Shown here piece by piece: positions 37,383 to 46,064 of a DNA stretch of 54,643 nt (its first letter is position 1; each line of letters begins with the position of its first letter). This DNA is from Rikenellaceae bacterium (GTDB taxonomy: Bacteria > Bacteroidota > Bacteroidia > Bacteroidales > Rikenellaceae): NCBI GenBank assembly GCA_015060005.1, contig SUZI01000009.1:1-54643 (forward strand). Direction: 5' to 3'. The notes under the pieces are model-generated. The model was not told the origin of the DNA, did not search any database, and saw only the letters and a list, made by a program, of their open reading frames with translations. Made by a program: the position numbers and the translations under genes.

Positions 37383-37413
37383 TTGTATTTTTTGTTTGCA
37401 TTTTTTATCTTTG
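37383..37413 (+). promoter_or_regulatory. Promoter of the GH43 gene
   Basis: TTG at 37383-37385, exactly 20 nt, TATCTTTG at 37406-37413, about 25 nt before the start codon. Confidence 0.65.
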
Positions 37414-37435
37414 TGATAGTTAAAACCTATTATTT

Positions 37436-38986
37436 ATGAAACGTCTTATTGCTTTGATTGCTGCCGTTATGTTTTGCAGTGTGGCGGCTGCACAGATGTC
37501 GACAACCTACTTCAATCCCGTAATCAAAGGCGATGTTCCCGACCCTACGATTATTCGTTTTGGGGAGTGGTATTATGCTGCGGGTACTTCGTCGGAGTGG
37601 GCACCTCACTACCCTATTTTCAAATCGCAGGATTTGGTGGATTGGGAGCCTTGCGGACATATCTTTGCAAAGAAGCCCGAGTGGACCAAATCATCGTTCT
37701 GGGCACCCGAACTCTATGTGTACAACGATAAGGTGTATGTGTACTATACGGCACGCAAACTCTCGGATAATATATCTTGTATAGGTGTGGCCGTGGCGGA
37801 TGATCCAGAGAAGGGCTTTGTCGACTATGGCCCTGTGGTGGAGTTTGGGAGTGAGGCTATTGACGCCTTTGTTTTGGAGGATGATGGCGAGCTCTACATC
37901 TCGTGGAAGGCTTATGGTTTGGATAAACGCCCCATTGAGCTATTGGCAAGTAAGCTCTCGGCAGATGGTTTAGAGCTGGAGGGAGAGCCTTTCTCGCTGC
38001 TTGTGGATGAGGAGCAGCAGGGAATGGAGGGACAACATTGGCTGAAGATAGGCGACTATTATTATATAGTGTATGCCGTAAAAGGTTGCTGCGGTCCTGG
38101 AAGTGATTATGAGGTGGCGGTGGCTCGCTCGAAGAGTCTGCGAGGTCCATACGAAAAGTATAGCGGTAATCCAATACTGAAGGGTGATGCTGAGAATGTG
38201 CTCTCTATTGGGCACGGAACAATCGTTATGGTGGAGGATGGCAGGATGTATTATATGTGCCACGCCTATCTGCGAGGAGAGCGTTTCTATGCGGGTCGTC
38301 AGCCTTTCTTGCAGGAGATAGTTCTCGGCGAAGATGGTTGGTTGCATTTCGTGGAGGGCGACGTAGCGAAGCTTGAGCATAAGCGACCCTCGGCAATGGA
38401 GGAGTATAAGTGGCGTCCAAGTGAGTTTATGGATGATTTCTCGGCGAAGAAGTTGCGTCCAGAGTGGTCGTGGAACTATATTGGCAATGATGTCAAGACT
38501 TCGATTAGGCGAGGACGACTATCGTTGAGTGGTAAGTCATTGGGCGATAGGAAAGTGGGAACGGTGCTTGCCCTGCGACCCGAGGCTGCTAACTATTACT
38601 TAAAGACAACGGTTACGAATAGAAATGATAGCTGGAAAGGCATTGTCTTCTATGGCGATGAGCGTAACTTGATGACACTCGGATGTAAGGGCGACAGGAT
38701 AATGCTCAAGATGGTAAAGGATGGCGTGGAGAGCATCATTGCAACTGATGATTTGCCCAAGGGAAGAGTTGAACTTTCGATGGTTATTCAGCAGGGAACG
38801 AAGGCTTTCTTTGATTGGGTTGATGCTAAAGGGGGAATACATCGAATAGGCGAGAGAGATATTGACCTTCACGACCTTGTGCGTTGGGATAGAGTTGCTC
38901 GACCAGGACTATATCACGAGGGCGATGTAGATGCTCCAGCAGTGTTTGAGTCGGCTGAAATGGGAGATTTCTTTTGGATACGTTAA
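37436..38986 (+). CDS. Secreted glycoside hydrolase family 43 protein
   Basis: A 516-residue exported enzyme (signal MKRLIALIAAVMFCSVAAA). The five-bladed GH43 catalytic domain (about 25-320) shows the base D36 in VPDPTII, the pKa-modulating D143 in AIDAFVLEDDG and the acid E198 in GMEGQHW. The C-terminal part (about 330-515) looks like the beta-sandwich often attached to xylosidase/arabinofuranosidase members. Expected substrates are beta-xylosides or alpha-L-arabinofuranosides of plant polysaccharides. It is not in a SusC/SusD locus here. It is followed by a repeat element and a terminator shared with dnaA. Confidence 0.88.
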   Translation: MKRLIALIAAVMFCSVAAAQMSTTYFNPVIKGDVPDPTIIRFGEWYYAAGTSSEWAPHYPIFKSQDLVDWEPCGHIFAKKPEWTKSSFWAPELYVYNDKVYVYYTARKLSDNISCIGVAVADDPEKGFVDYGPVVEFGSEAIDAFVLEDDGELYISWKAYGLDKRPIELLASKLSADGLELEGEPFSLLVDEEQQGMEGQHWLKIGDYYYIVYAVKGCCGPGSDYEVAVARSKSLRGPYEKYSGNPILKGDAENVLSIGHGTIVMVEDGRMYYMCHAYLRGERFYAGRQPFLQEIVLGEDGWLHFVEGDVAKLEHKRPSAMEEYKWRPSEFMDDFSAKKLRPEWSWNYIGNDVKTSIRRGRLSLSGKSLGDRKVGTVLALRPEAANYYLKTTVTNRNDSWKGIVFYGDERNLMTLGCKGDRIMLKMVKDGVESIIATDDLPKGRVELSMVIQQGTKAFFDWVDAKGGIHRIGERDIDLHDLVRWDRVARPGLYHEGDVDAPAVFESAEMGDFFWIR

Positions 38987-38994
38987 TGATTAAA

Positions 38995-39090
38995 GAAGCT
39001 GTCTAACAAGGCTCTTTCGGCATCTGCCTTGTCTGAAAAATGCTCATTTACGCTGAGTAAACTCCGCTTTTTCAGCCTGCGAGCAGCTTC
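38995..39090. repeat. Extended palindromic (REP-like) element
   Basis: A 96-bp unit whose ends pair (GAAGCTG 38995-39001 with 39084-39090). It contains further nested hairpins: ACAAGGC 39006-39012 with 39026-39032, and CTGAAAAA 39033-39040 with 39068-39075. This looks like a dispersed intergenic repeat rather than a gene. No second copy was noticed in the window. Confidence 0.55.
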
Positions 39091-39124
39091 AAAATAGCTC
39101 TTGTTATACAACTTCTAACAAAAT

Positions 39125-39155
39125 GGGCGTGTCTATAAACTTGTTAGACACGCCC
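39125..39155. terminator. Bidirectional terminator between GH43 and dnaA
   Basis: Perfect 11-bp stem (39125-39135 with 39145-39155) with short A and T runs outside. It suits both convergent genes. Confidence 0.75.
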
Positions 39156-39184
39156 TTTATTGTTGTGGTTGCGGTTTTATCCAA

Positions 39185-40597
39185 CTACCCTTCGCTTATC
39201 ATCTTCTCTAACTCCTCAATCTGAGCCTTGAAAATCTTGTCGGTCTCAATCATATTGCTCACAGCCTTACAAGAGTGAAGCACTGTAGCGTGGTTTCTGT
39301 CGCCGATAGCTGAGCCGATGGTGGCAAGAGGCGACTTGGTGTACTGCTTAGCCAGATACATAGCTACCTGACGAGCCTGTGCTACCTCGCGGGTACGCTT
39401 CGATGAGTTGAAGTCGTTCTCCGAGATGTTGTAGTATTGGCAGACAATCTCGGTGATGCGTGAGATTGAAATCTCCTTCTGCGTAACCTGTACAAAAGCC
39501 TTCAGCACCTCCTTGGCAAGTGAGATAGATACACGTCTGCCCATAAAGAGGGCGTTAGCCTTGATAGAGAGTAGTGCACCCTCAATCTCACGTATGTTGG
39601 CTGAGATGTTGTTGGCTAAGTATGTTACGACCTCCTCCGAGAGTGGCACTCCGAGAGTCTCCGACTTTGAGCGGATAATCTTCAGTTTTGTCTCATAGTC
39701 GGGAGCGTCAATCTTTGCCGATAGTCCCCACTTGAAACGTGTCAGGAGTCGCTGCTCGATGTCGCGAAGCTCTACCGGTGGCTTATCCGATGTGAGGATA
39801 ATCTGCTTACCTGCCATCTGCAGGTGGTTGAAGACGTTGAAAAATACGTTCTGCGTACCCACCTTACCTGTGAGCTCCTGGATGTCGTCGATGATAAGTA
39901 CGTCGAACATCTGATAGTAGCGGATGAAGTCGTTTATGTCGCCATTCTTATATGCTGTCTGGAACTGAGCCATAAACTTATTCATCGGAACGTACAACAC
40001 GTTGAGCTCGGGATGACGCATCAGCACCTCGTGTCCGATAGCCTGTGCGATATGTGTCTTACCTAATCCCGACGCACCATATATATATAATGGGTTGAAT
40101 GCCGAAGCTCCTGGGTTTACCGCCACACTCATACCACCCGAACGAGCCAGGCGGTTACACTTACCCTCGATATGAGTCTCAAAGGTGTACTTGGCGTTGA
40201 GCTGAGGGTCTATTCTCAGTCGCTGCACGCCCGGTATGGTGTAAGGGTTCTCGGGCAAATCCTTCGTGTCGGTCTGTGGTGAGAACTTGGGGATGGCTGT
40301 CGTGGTGGTTGTGGTATTGTTGCTGACTGCCATCTGCTCTACGTTAGGTATAGCGTAGAGTACACGAGTCTGATTACCATAGAATTGGTAGATAATCTGA
40401 GCGAAGATATTGCTGTAGTTCTCTTCGATATGGTTCACGTGGTTCTCGCTTGGTACCTTCAATCGTAGATTGGTGCCATCGAAAGTAAGTGCTTCGATAG
40501 GCTCAAACCACCGAGCGAACTCCTCCTGTGTGGTCTTTTGCTGGAGGCGGTTTAAGCATGTCTTCCACACTTCTCTATATGTATATACGTTTGCCAT
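39185..40597 (-). CDS. dnaA: Chromosomal replication initiator DnaA
   Basis: A 470-residue initiator. Domain I is about residues 1-85, followed by a Thr-rich linker. Domain III is AAA+, with Walker A GASGLGKT (174-181) and Walker B VLIIDDIQ (D237, D238). Domain IV has the DNA-binding signature GDRNHATVLHSCKAV near the C-terminus. It is transcribed alone. A perfect DnaA-box 9-mer, TTATTCACA (complement of 40751-40759), lies in the upstream spacer, which suggests autoregulation. I did not see a cluster of boxes that would mark oriC. Confidence 0.96.
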   Translation of the reverse strand: MANVYTYREVWKTCLNRLQQKTTQEEFARWFEPIEALTFDGTNLRLKVPSENHVNHIEENYSNIFAQIIYQFYGNQTRVLYAIPNVEQMAVSNNTTTTTTAIPKFSPQTDTKDLPENPYTIPGVQRLRIDPQLNAKYTFETHIEGKCNRLARSGGMSVAVNPGASAFNPLYIYGASGLGKTHIAQAIGHEVLMRHPELNVLYVPMNKFMAQFQTAYKNGDINDFIRYYQMFDVLIIDDIQELTGKVGTQNVFFNVFNHLQMAGKQIILTSDKPPVELRDIEQRLLTRFKWGLSAKIDAPDYETKLKIIRSKSETLGVPLSEEVVTYLANNISANIREIEGALLSIKANALFMGRRVSISLAKEVLKAFVQVTQKEISISRITEIVCQYYNISENDFNSSKRTREVAQARQVAMYLAKQYTKSPLATIGSAIGDRNHATVLHSCKAVSNMIETDKIFKAQIEELEKMISEG

Positions 40598-40943
40598 ATT
40601 TATCTATAAGTTCCGGGTATAAATTGTTGTGTATGTCGTAAAAAATACCTATCTTTAGCACGAGATTTGTTCCCCACTCTCTTTTTTCGAAGAGAGCGGT
40701 AAGTTGAAAAACGACTCGTCTCTGATTGTATTTCTTTGACAGTACAAAGTTGTGAATAAATTTGTTAAAATAAATTTCATTTACACTTGTTTTTTTGGAA
40801 TTTTTATATATAGAAAATCACGAGTTTTTTGAAGCGATTTTATAACTCGCTGATAGTGAATATAGGAACGAAAAACCTAAAATTTTTGAATAGAAATTTA
40901 GAATAGAAACAAAATACGTTATAACTAAAACTTATAGACTAAA
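40598..40943. other. 346-bp spacer between dnaA and the phosphomutase
   Basis: An AT-rich divergent regulatory region without a gene. It contains one DnaA box (TGTGAATAA at 40751-40759, TTATTCACA on the minus strand). It also has a hairpin CTCTCTT/AAGAGAG (40677-40683 with 40690-40696) and a TAAATTTG box at 40757-40764 overlapping the DnaA box, which could serve the plus-strand gene. No promoter with correct spacing for dnaA was found. Confidence 0.45.
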
Positions 40944-42689
40944 ATGGCAAACGAATTGGATCAGTTGGTAATGTCGAAAGCCCAAAAGTGGCTTGACGGC
41001 GATTATGATGAGGCTACCAAGCAGCAGGTTAAGTTGTTGATGGATAGCGATTTGAAGGAGCTTACCGAAAGCTTTTATAAAGATTTGGAGTTCGGTACAG
41101 GCGGTCTCCGTGGTATTATGGGTGTGGGTACTAACCGTATGAATATCTACACTGTCGGTGCTGCTACTCAGGGACTTGCAAACTATCTGAAGAAGAATTT
41201 TGAGGGCGAGCAGGTGAAGGTGGCTGTGGCACACGATAGCCGCAACAACTCGCGTATGTTTGCAGAGCGTGTGGCGGATATCTTTGCCTCTAATGGATTT
41301 AAGGTATATCTGTTCGATGATTTGCGTCCAACACCCGAGCTCAGCTTCGCTATTCGTGAGTTGGGACTCCACTCTGGTGTTGTAATCACAGCATCGCACA
41401 ACCCTAAGGAGTACAACGGTTATAAGGCTTATTGGACCGATGGCTCGCAGGTTACCTCTCCACACGATGTTAACATCATCGACGAGGTGGCTAAGATTAC
41501 CGAGAACAAGCAGGTGTTGACCGGTTTGAACCCAGAGAATATCTCTATCCTCGGCGAGGAGTTCGATAAGATTTACCTCGACCGCATCAAGAAGGATATC
41601 CAGCTCTCACCCGAGAGTGTGGCTAAGTTCCACGATATGAAGATTGTCTATACCCCACTGCACGGTGCCGGTATGCGTTTGGTTCCTGCGTCGCTCAAGA
41701 ACTTTGGTTTTACCAACGTTGAGATGGTTAAGGAGCAGGCTGTTATCGACGGTAACTTCCCAACAGTAGACTCTCCAAACCCTGAGGAGCGTAAGACTAT
41801 GGCTGCGGCTATGGAGCTTGGTCGTCAGGCGGGAGCAGACCTTGTGATGGCTACCGACCCCGACTCTGACCGCTTGGGCTTGGCTCTGCGTACCGGTAAG
41901 GGCGACTATGTGTTGCTGAATGGTAATCAGACACTTACCCTCTTGGTTATCTACCAGCTTACCCGTTGGGCTGAGCGTGGCGACTTGGATGGCAAGCAGT
42001 ATATCGTGAAGACTATCGTTACCTCTACTATGCCTAACGTCGTGGCAGAGCACTTCGGTGTTAAGTGTTACGACTGTCTGACAGGCTTCAAGTATATCGC
42101 AAAGATTATCCGTCAGAATGAGGGCATAACGAAGTATATCGGTGGTGGCGAGGAGAGCTTCGGCTACCTTGCAGGCGACTACGTACGCGATAAGGATGCT
42201 GTGTCGGCTTGTGCTTTGGCTGCCGAGGCTGCCGCTTGGGCAAAGGATACTATGGGCTTGACACTCTACGAGTGGTTGCAGCAGCTCTATGTTAAGTATG
42301 GTTTCTTCCGCGAGTCTTTGGTGTCGGTTGTGCGTAAGGGCAAGGATGGAGCAGAGGAGATTCAGCGAATGATGGTTGACTTCCGTGCTAACCCTCCAAA
42401 GGAGTTGGCTGGCTCACAGGTTGTTACCGTACGCGACTTTAAGTCGTTGGAGGAGCTCAATGTGCTCACAGGCGAGAAGACAGCTATCGAGCAGGACTCA
42501 AGCAACGTATTGCAGTGGGTTACTGCCGACGGTACTATCGTGTCGGTACGTCCATCGGGCACCGAGCCTAAGATTAAGTTCTACTTCGGCGTTAAGGAGC
42601 CATTGGCATCTGTCGAGGAGTACGATGCTGTGGAGGCTCAGTTGGATGCGAAGATTGAGCGAATCAAGGGCGAGCTTAATCTGTTGTAA
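40944..42689 (+). CDS. Phosphohexomutase (phosphoglucomutase/phosphomannomutase)
   Basis: A 581-residue alpha-D-phosphohexomutase. The phosphoserine loop is TASHNPKEYNG (S151). The metal-binding loop is TDPDSDR, the sugar-binding loop is GGGEESFGY and the phosphate-binding loop is RPSGTEPK. Length and the N-terminal GTGGLRGIMGVG fit the long phosphoglucomutase/phosphopentomutase-like subgroup. Interconversion of 1- and 6-phosphates of glucose or mannose is expected; the preferred sugar cannot be read from sequence. It is a single-gene unit followed by a terminator. Confidence 0.9.
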   Translation: MANELDQLVMSKAQKWLDGDYDEATKQQVKLLMDSDLKELTESFYKDLEFGTGGLRGIMGVGTNRMNIYTVGAATQGLANYLKKNFEGEQVKVAVAHDSRNNSRMFAERVADIFASNGFKVYLFDDLRPTPELSFAIRELGLHSGVVITASHNPKEYNGYKAYWTDGSQVTSPHDVNIIDEVAKITENKQVLTGLNPENISILGEEFDKIYLDRIKKDIQLSPESVAKFHDMKIVYTPLHGAGMRLVPASLKNFGFTNVEMVKEQAVIDGNFPTVDSPNPEERKTMAAAMELGRQAGADLVMATDPDSDRLGLALRTGKGDYVLLNGNQTLTLLVIYQLTRWAERGDLDGKQYIVKTIVTSTMPNVVAEHFGVKCYDCLTGFKYIAKIIRQNEGITKYIGGGEESFGYLAGDYVRDKDAVSACALAAEAAAWAKDTMGLTLYEWLQQLYVKYGFFRESLVSVVRKGKDGAEEIQRMMVDFRANPPKELAGSQVVTVRDFKSLEELNVLTGEKTAIEQDSSNVLQWVTADGTIVSVRPSGTEPKIKFYFGVKEPLASVEEYDAVEAQLDAKIERIKGELNLL

Positions 42690-42781
42690 TTCTTGTCTTG
42701 TAGCGGCTTAGATGGCGAATTTCTACGTTACACTTGAGTTCGAAATCCTCATTTAAGACAAGTAAAATGCTAATCTTTTTG

Positions 42782-42812
42782 GGCTAATCGAGCAGTCGGT
42801 TAGCCTTTTTTT
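42782..42812 (+). terminator. Terminator after the phosphomutase gene
   Basis: Ten-bp stem (42782-42791 with 42796-42805, one T-G pair), loop GCAG, then seven T. An additional inverted pair CTTGTCTT (42692-42699) / AAGACAAG (42755-42762) precedes it. Confidence 0.8.
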
Positions 42813-42875
42813 GTGCTCACTACCCTACTTTTTACTATATACAGAGTATATATTAATTAAAATTAATTGAAAATT

Positions 42876-42911
42876 AACTAAAGATTTAGTTGTAAAACTA
42901 AAAGTTTAGTT
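42876..42911. promoter_or_regulatory. Two 16-bp palindromic operators, probable BlaI-family sites
   Basis: AACTAAAGATTTAGTT (42876-42891) and AACTAAAAGTTTAGTT (42896-42911) are both perfect AACTAAA-N2-TTTAGTT palindromes, centred 20 bp apart (two helix turns, same face). The first covers the -33 box and the second ends 1 bp before the -7 box, a classic repressor position. The operon's own BlaI-family protein is the obvious candidate to bind them. Confidence 0.7.
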
Positions 42912-42920
42912 ATATATTTG
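42890..42920 (+). promoter_or_regulatory. Promoter of the BlaI/M56 operon
   Basis: TTG at 42890-42892, exactly 20 nt, TATATTTG at 42913-42920. The 5' leader would be about 95 nt. The promoter is interleaved with the two palindromic operators. Confidence 0.7.
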
Positions 42921-43022
42921 CATCAGGAGAGTGATACATTCTATTTGTAAGACATCGTAACCCCCTTATATTAATATAATGTATAGCTCGTTTTCCGTTT
43001 GATTAACCTTAAAACTACTGTT

Positions 43023-43967
43023 ATGAAGGCGAAATTACTTATCGTGTCGATGGTGCTGGCTCTTGTGGCTTTGGCGTGTGGAAACACCCCTAAAAAGAGC
43101 GAGGCTGTGGTGGCTACCCCACTTGCGGAGGAGGCGACTCTTCCTGAGGGAGCTATTCCTTTCAGCTATGACAGACATCTGGTGTTTGATGTGATGATTC
43201 GCGACTCGGTCAAGGCACGAATGATTTTCGATGCAGGAAGCACCAACTTAGTGCTCGACAAAGCCTTCTATGACGAGCGGTTTGCTGCGAGTGGGACACT
43301 GCGTCGCAGTATGGTTCAGGGTGCAGGTAACTCTGTCGAAGCCTCTTGGATTGATATGAGTGGCTGGAGCTACCAGGTAGGACCGCACGCGATGCAGGAG
43401 CAGGTGGCATTGGTCCTGGAGCTAAGGAAGATTGTTGGCGACAAGGCTGACGGTATGTTCGGTATGGAGTTTATGAAGGGACGACGTGTGGAGTTTAACT
43501 ATTGCGAAGGCTATATGCGTATCCTGCCCGACGATTTCCCAACGGATGGCTATACTATTATTAAGTGTAAATGGCTGGATGACAGCAAGGTGCGTATGCT
43601 TGTGCCGATGGCTGTCTATGTGGCTGAGGGCGTTGTGGTACGTGGCGACTTTATGATTGATACGGGCTTCCCAGGCTCGGTGGAGCTGTGTAGCCACGTC
43701 GACGTAGGCGGGGCTTTGTCCGCTGCCGAGAGGCGTACGCAGAAGGTAGGTGGCGTAGGAGGCTCAAGTGAGGAGTATCTCTTCACTGCCCCAAAGGTTG
43801 AGATTGCAGGGTTTGAGTTAAATAACGTGGCATCGAGTAGGTCGGCAAATGACGGTGGAGCTATGGCTGATGCTCGCTACGAGGGTATCATAGGCAATGC
43901 CCTGCTTGAGCAGTTTGAGGTGGTATTTGACTTTGCCGCTTGCGAGTTATGGCTCAAAGCCGAATAA
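43023..43967 (+). CDS. Lipoprotein with retropepsin-like aspartyl protease fold
   Basis: 314 residues from the ATG at 43023, chosen because MKAKLLIVSMVLALVALAC gives a perfect lipoprotein signal (lipobox ALAC, C19); the ATG at 42999 adds eight unrelated residues. Two aspartyl-protease-type motifs are seen: IFDAGSTNLVL (D70) and FMIDTGFPGSV (D213), with a hydrophobic-hydrophobic-Gly partner FGMEF and a second GIIGNALL. This suggests two clan AA half-domains in one chain, the second with canonical DTG and the first with DAG. It is probably periplasmic or outer-membrane anchored. It is the first gene of the BlaI-regulated operon, 49 bp before the repressor gene. Protease activity is inference. 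Confidence 0.78.
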   Translation: MKAKLLIVSMVLALVALACGNTPKKSEAVVATPLAEEATLPEGAIPFSYDRHLVFDVMIRDSVKARMIFDAGSTNLVLDKAFYDERFAASGTLRRSMVQGAGNSVEASWIDMSGWSYQVGPHAMQEQVALVLELRKIVGDKADGMFGMEFMKGRRVEFNYCEGYMRILPDDFPTDGYTIIKCKWLDDSKVRMLVPMAVYVAEGVVVRGDFMIDTGFPGSVELCSHVDVGGALSAAERRTQKVGGVGGSSEEYLFTAPKVEIAGFELNNVASSRSANDGGAMADARYEGIIGNALLEQFEVVFDFAACELWLKAE

Positions 43968-44016
43968 GAATTTAACACAGAGAAATAACAAAAGAGAAGA
44001 TATACAGGAAAAGATT

Positions 44017-44388
44017 ATGAGCGATAAGACAAAAGAGCTGACGCGTGCCGAGTTGGAGATAATGCAGATTTTGTGGGAGCGTGAGGCGGCATTTGTGAAT
44101 GATATATTGGCAGAGTTGCCCGAGCCAAAGCCGGCATATAATACGGTGTCGACCATCGTTAGAATCTTGGAGAAGAAGGAGTTTGTGTCGCACCGCTCCT
44201 TTGGCAAGAGCCACGAATACTACCCTATTGTCGATAAGGATAGCTACACACGCGGCTATATGTCGTCGGTGCTCGATAACTTTTTCGGTGGCTCGGCATC
44301 GCGTATGGTGTCGTTCCTCTCGGAGAATAAGGGTATATCGGTTGAGGAGACCGACGAGATAATCAAACTGTTAAAAGAGGATAAATAA
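44017..44388 (+). CDS. BlaI/MecI-family repressor
   Basis: 123 residues from the ATG at 44017; upstream in-frame sequence overlaps the previous gene and is not conserved-looking. The N-terminal winged helix is LTRAELEIMQILWERE with YNTVSTIVRILEKKEFV. The C-terminal dimer region (SVLDNFFGGSASRMVSFLSE) aligns with the MecI region where the sensor-triggered cut occurs (Asn-Phe in MecI, Ser-Phe here). Its stop codon TAA overlaps the start ATG of the M56 sensor gene, so translation is coupled. It likely represses its own operon at the palindromes near 42.9 kb. Confidence 0.9.
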   Translation: MSDKTKELTRAELEIMQILWEREAAFVNDILAELPEPKPAYNTVSTIVRILEKKEFVSHRSFGKSHEYYPIVDKDSYTRGYMSSVLDNFFGGSASRMVSFLSENKGISVEETDEIIKLLKEDK

Positions 44389-46007
44389 TGTTTACTACGC
44401 TATATATTTTCGAGATGCTGCTCTGCTCGGCACTCTTCTACGCACTCTATCGGTTGCTGTTGGAGGGGCGTGTAGCACACAGCGTGGCGAGGTTTTATCT
44501 CGTTGCGACTACCCTTTTGGCGGTCTCGATACCTATGATGGAGCTGCCGCTATATCCTGCCGAGACGGTCTATATGGAGTTGCCGGTGATGCAGGTAGAG
44601 GGCGAAGTGGTGGTCGATGGTGAGGTGGTGGAGTTTGTCGCTCCTAAAGCACCCGTAGGATGGGTGGATGTGTTGCGAGTTGCCATAGCGGTGATATATC
44701 TTGCGGTGGTAGCTCTCAACGTGCTACGTTTCGTGGTGCGGTTGGTGGGTATAGCCCGTCTGCGTCGCAGTGCAGAGCTTAGCTTCTATGAGGCTTATAC
44801 CATAGCCGAGAGCCGCAGCGTGAGTGAGCCATTCTCGTTCTGGCGTACCATATTCCTCAATTACGACTACACAGGCATAGAGCGTGAGCAGGTGATAGCT
44901 CACGAGGCGAGCCACGTGGCACACCACCACTCCGCAGAGCGTGTTGTGATGGAGCTGCTACGCTGTGCGTTCTGGTTTAACCCCTTTGTGTGGTATGCAG
45001 GCAACGCCTTGGTGCAGGTGCAGGAGTGGCAAGCCGATAGCGATGTGTTACGAAAAGGTTACGATGTCAAGCAATACAGACAAATCATTTTCCGTCAACT
45101 CTTTGGTTATAATCCGGATATAACTTGTGGGTTGAGAAGTCAAATCACTAAAAAACGGTTTATTATGATGACGGATTCAATGAAGGGACGACGCTCCCTT
45201 GTACGCCTTATGGCGATGGTGCCCGTGGTGGCAGCGATGATTTTAGCTTTTGGCTCGGTGCGTGCCGAGGCGGTAGTGGTAGTCGAGGAGTCGGCTACCG
45301 AGCAGGAGTTGCAGCGAGTGGAGGTAAACCTCGTTGCCGATAAGTTGGCGAACGACCACGATACCTACAATGTGAAGTTCTTAGTCAATGGCAAGAGCGT
45401 TAAGGTGGAGGATTTGGAGCCTCTGTTTAAGGCTATTAAGTCGCAGGGCAGAGTCGATGTAGTGTCGATTACTGCCAATAATGAGATTTTGCTCGGTGCG
45501 GTGGAAGAGGTGCGTAAGGCAGTGAGAAACGCTGGTATTGAGCGAATTGAGTATCGAGGAGTAGATTTGCCTTTTATCAAGGCAGATGTTATGCCGACCT
45601 TCGAGGGTGGCGACCTGAACTCATTCAGAATGTGGGTTATGACACAGCTGCGTTACCCTAAGGAGTGGATTGATGAGGGCTTGTCGGGACTTGTCGTAGT
45701 TGGTTTTGTGGTAGATAAGGAGGGTTATATCGATGAGAATAGCTTTACGGTCTATCGTACGCCCGACAGCCGCCTATCCGACGAGGTTATCCGCGTGATA
45801 AAACTATCGCCACGTTGGACTGCAGGCAAGCAGGACGGTCAGGCTGTGAATACTAAGTTCACTCTTCCTGTCTCTTTCAAAGCTAAAACAACAGATGCTC
45901 CAGCTTCATCGGAGAACAGTGTAGAGCTCTCTTTTGATGCCAATACGGCTGATGCTCCAGCATCATCGGAGAATAGTGTAGAGCCGATTGTGGTTACACG
46001 ATACTAA
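44388..46007 (+). CDS. BlaR1-like M56 membrane peptidase with TonB C-terminal domain
   Basis: A 539-residue membrane sensor-protease. N-terminal membrane helices are near 5-25, 35-52 and 95-120. The zinc motif HEASH (H172, E173, H176) with EWQAD (E213) marks the cytosolic M56 metalloprotease. A fourth helix near 273-290 leads outside. Instead of a penicillin-binding domain, the C-terminus has a TonB-C-like domain (about 395-500, PTFEGGD, LRYPKEW, VVVGFVVDKEGYI). The last part carries a duplicated DAPASSENSVE segment from a 33-nt repeat (45894-45926 and 45951-45983, two mismatches). By analogy with BlaR1 it should inactivate the BlaI-like repressor on a periplasmic signal; the signal is unknown. 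Confidence 0.88.
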   Translation: MFTTLYIFEMLLCSALFYALYRLLLEGRVAHSVARFYLVATTLLAVSIPMMELPLYPAETVYMELPVMQVEGEVVVDGEVVEFVAPKAPVGWVDVLRVAIAVIYLAVVALNVLRFVVRLVGIARLRRSAELSFYEAYTIAESRSVSEPFSFWRTIFLNYDYTGIEREQVIAHEASHVAHHHSAERVVMELLRCAFWFNPFVWYAGNALVQVQEWQADSDVLRKGYDVKQYRQIIFRQLFGYNPDITCGLRSQITKKRFIMMTDSMKGRRSLVRLMAMVPVVAAMILAFGSVRAEAVVVVEESATEQELQRVEVNLVADKLANDHDTYNVKFLVNGKSVKVEDLEPLFKAIKSQGRVDVVSITANNEILLGAVEEVRKAVRNAGIERIEYRGVDLPFIKADVMPTFEGGDLNSFRMWVMTQLRYPKEWIDEGLSGLVVVGFVVDKEGYIDENSFTVYRTPDSRLSDEVIRVIKLSPRWTAGKQDGQAVNTKFTLPVSFKAKTTDAPASSENSVELSFDANTADAPASSENSVEPIVVTRY

Positions 46008-46030
46008 CTATCTTCCCTATCCATAAGCAG

Positions 46031-46063
46031 AGAGGCGAGACTCGATTGAGTTCCGCCTCTTTT
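46031..46063. terminator. Terminator between M56 and O-methyltransferase genes
   Basis: AGAGGCG (46031-46037) pairs with CGCCTCT (46054-46060), with five more pairs inside past one mismatch, then TTTTG. It lies between convergent genes. Confidence 0.75.
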
Positions 46064-46064
46064 G

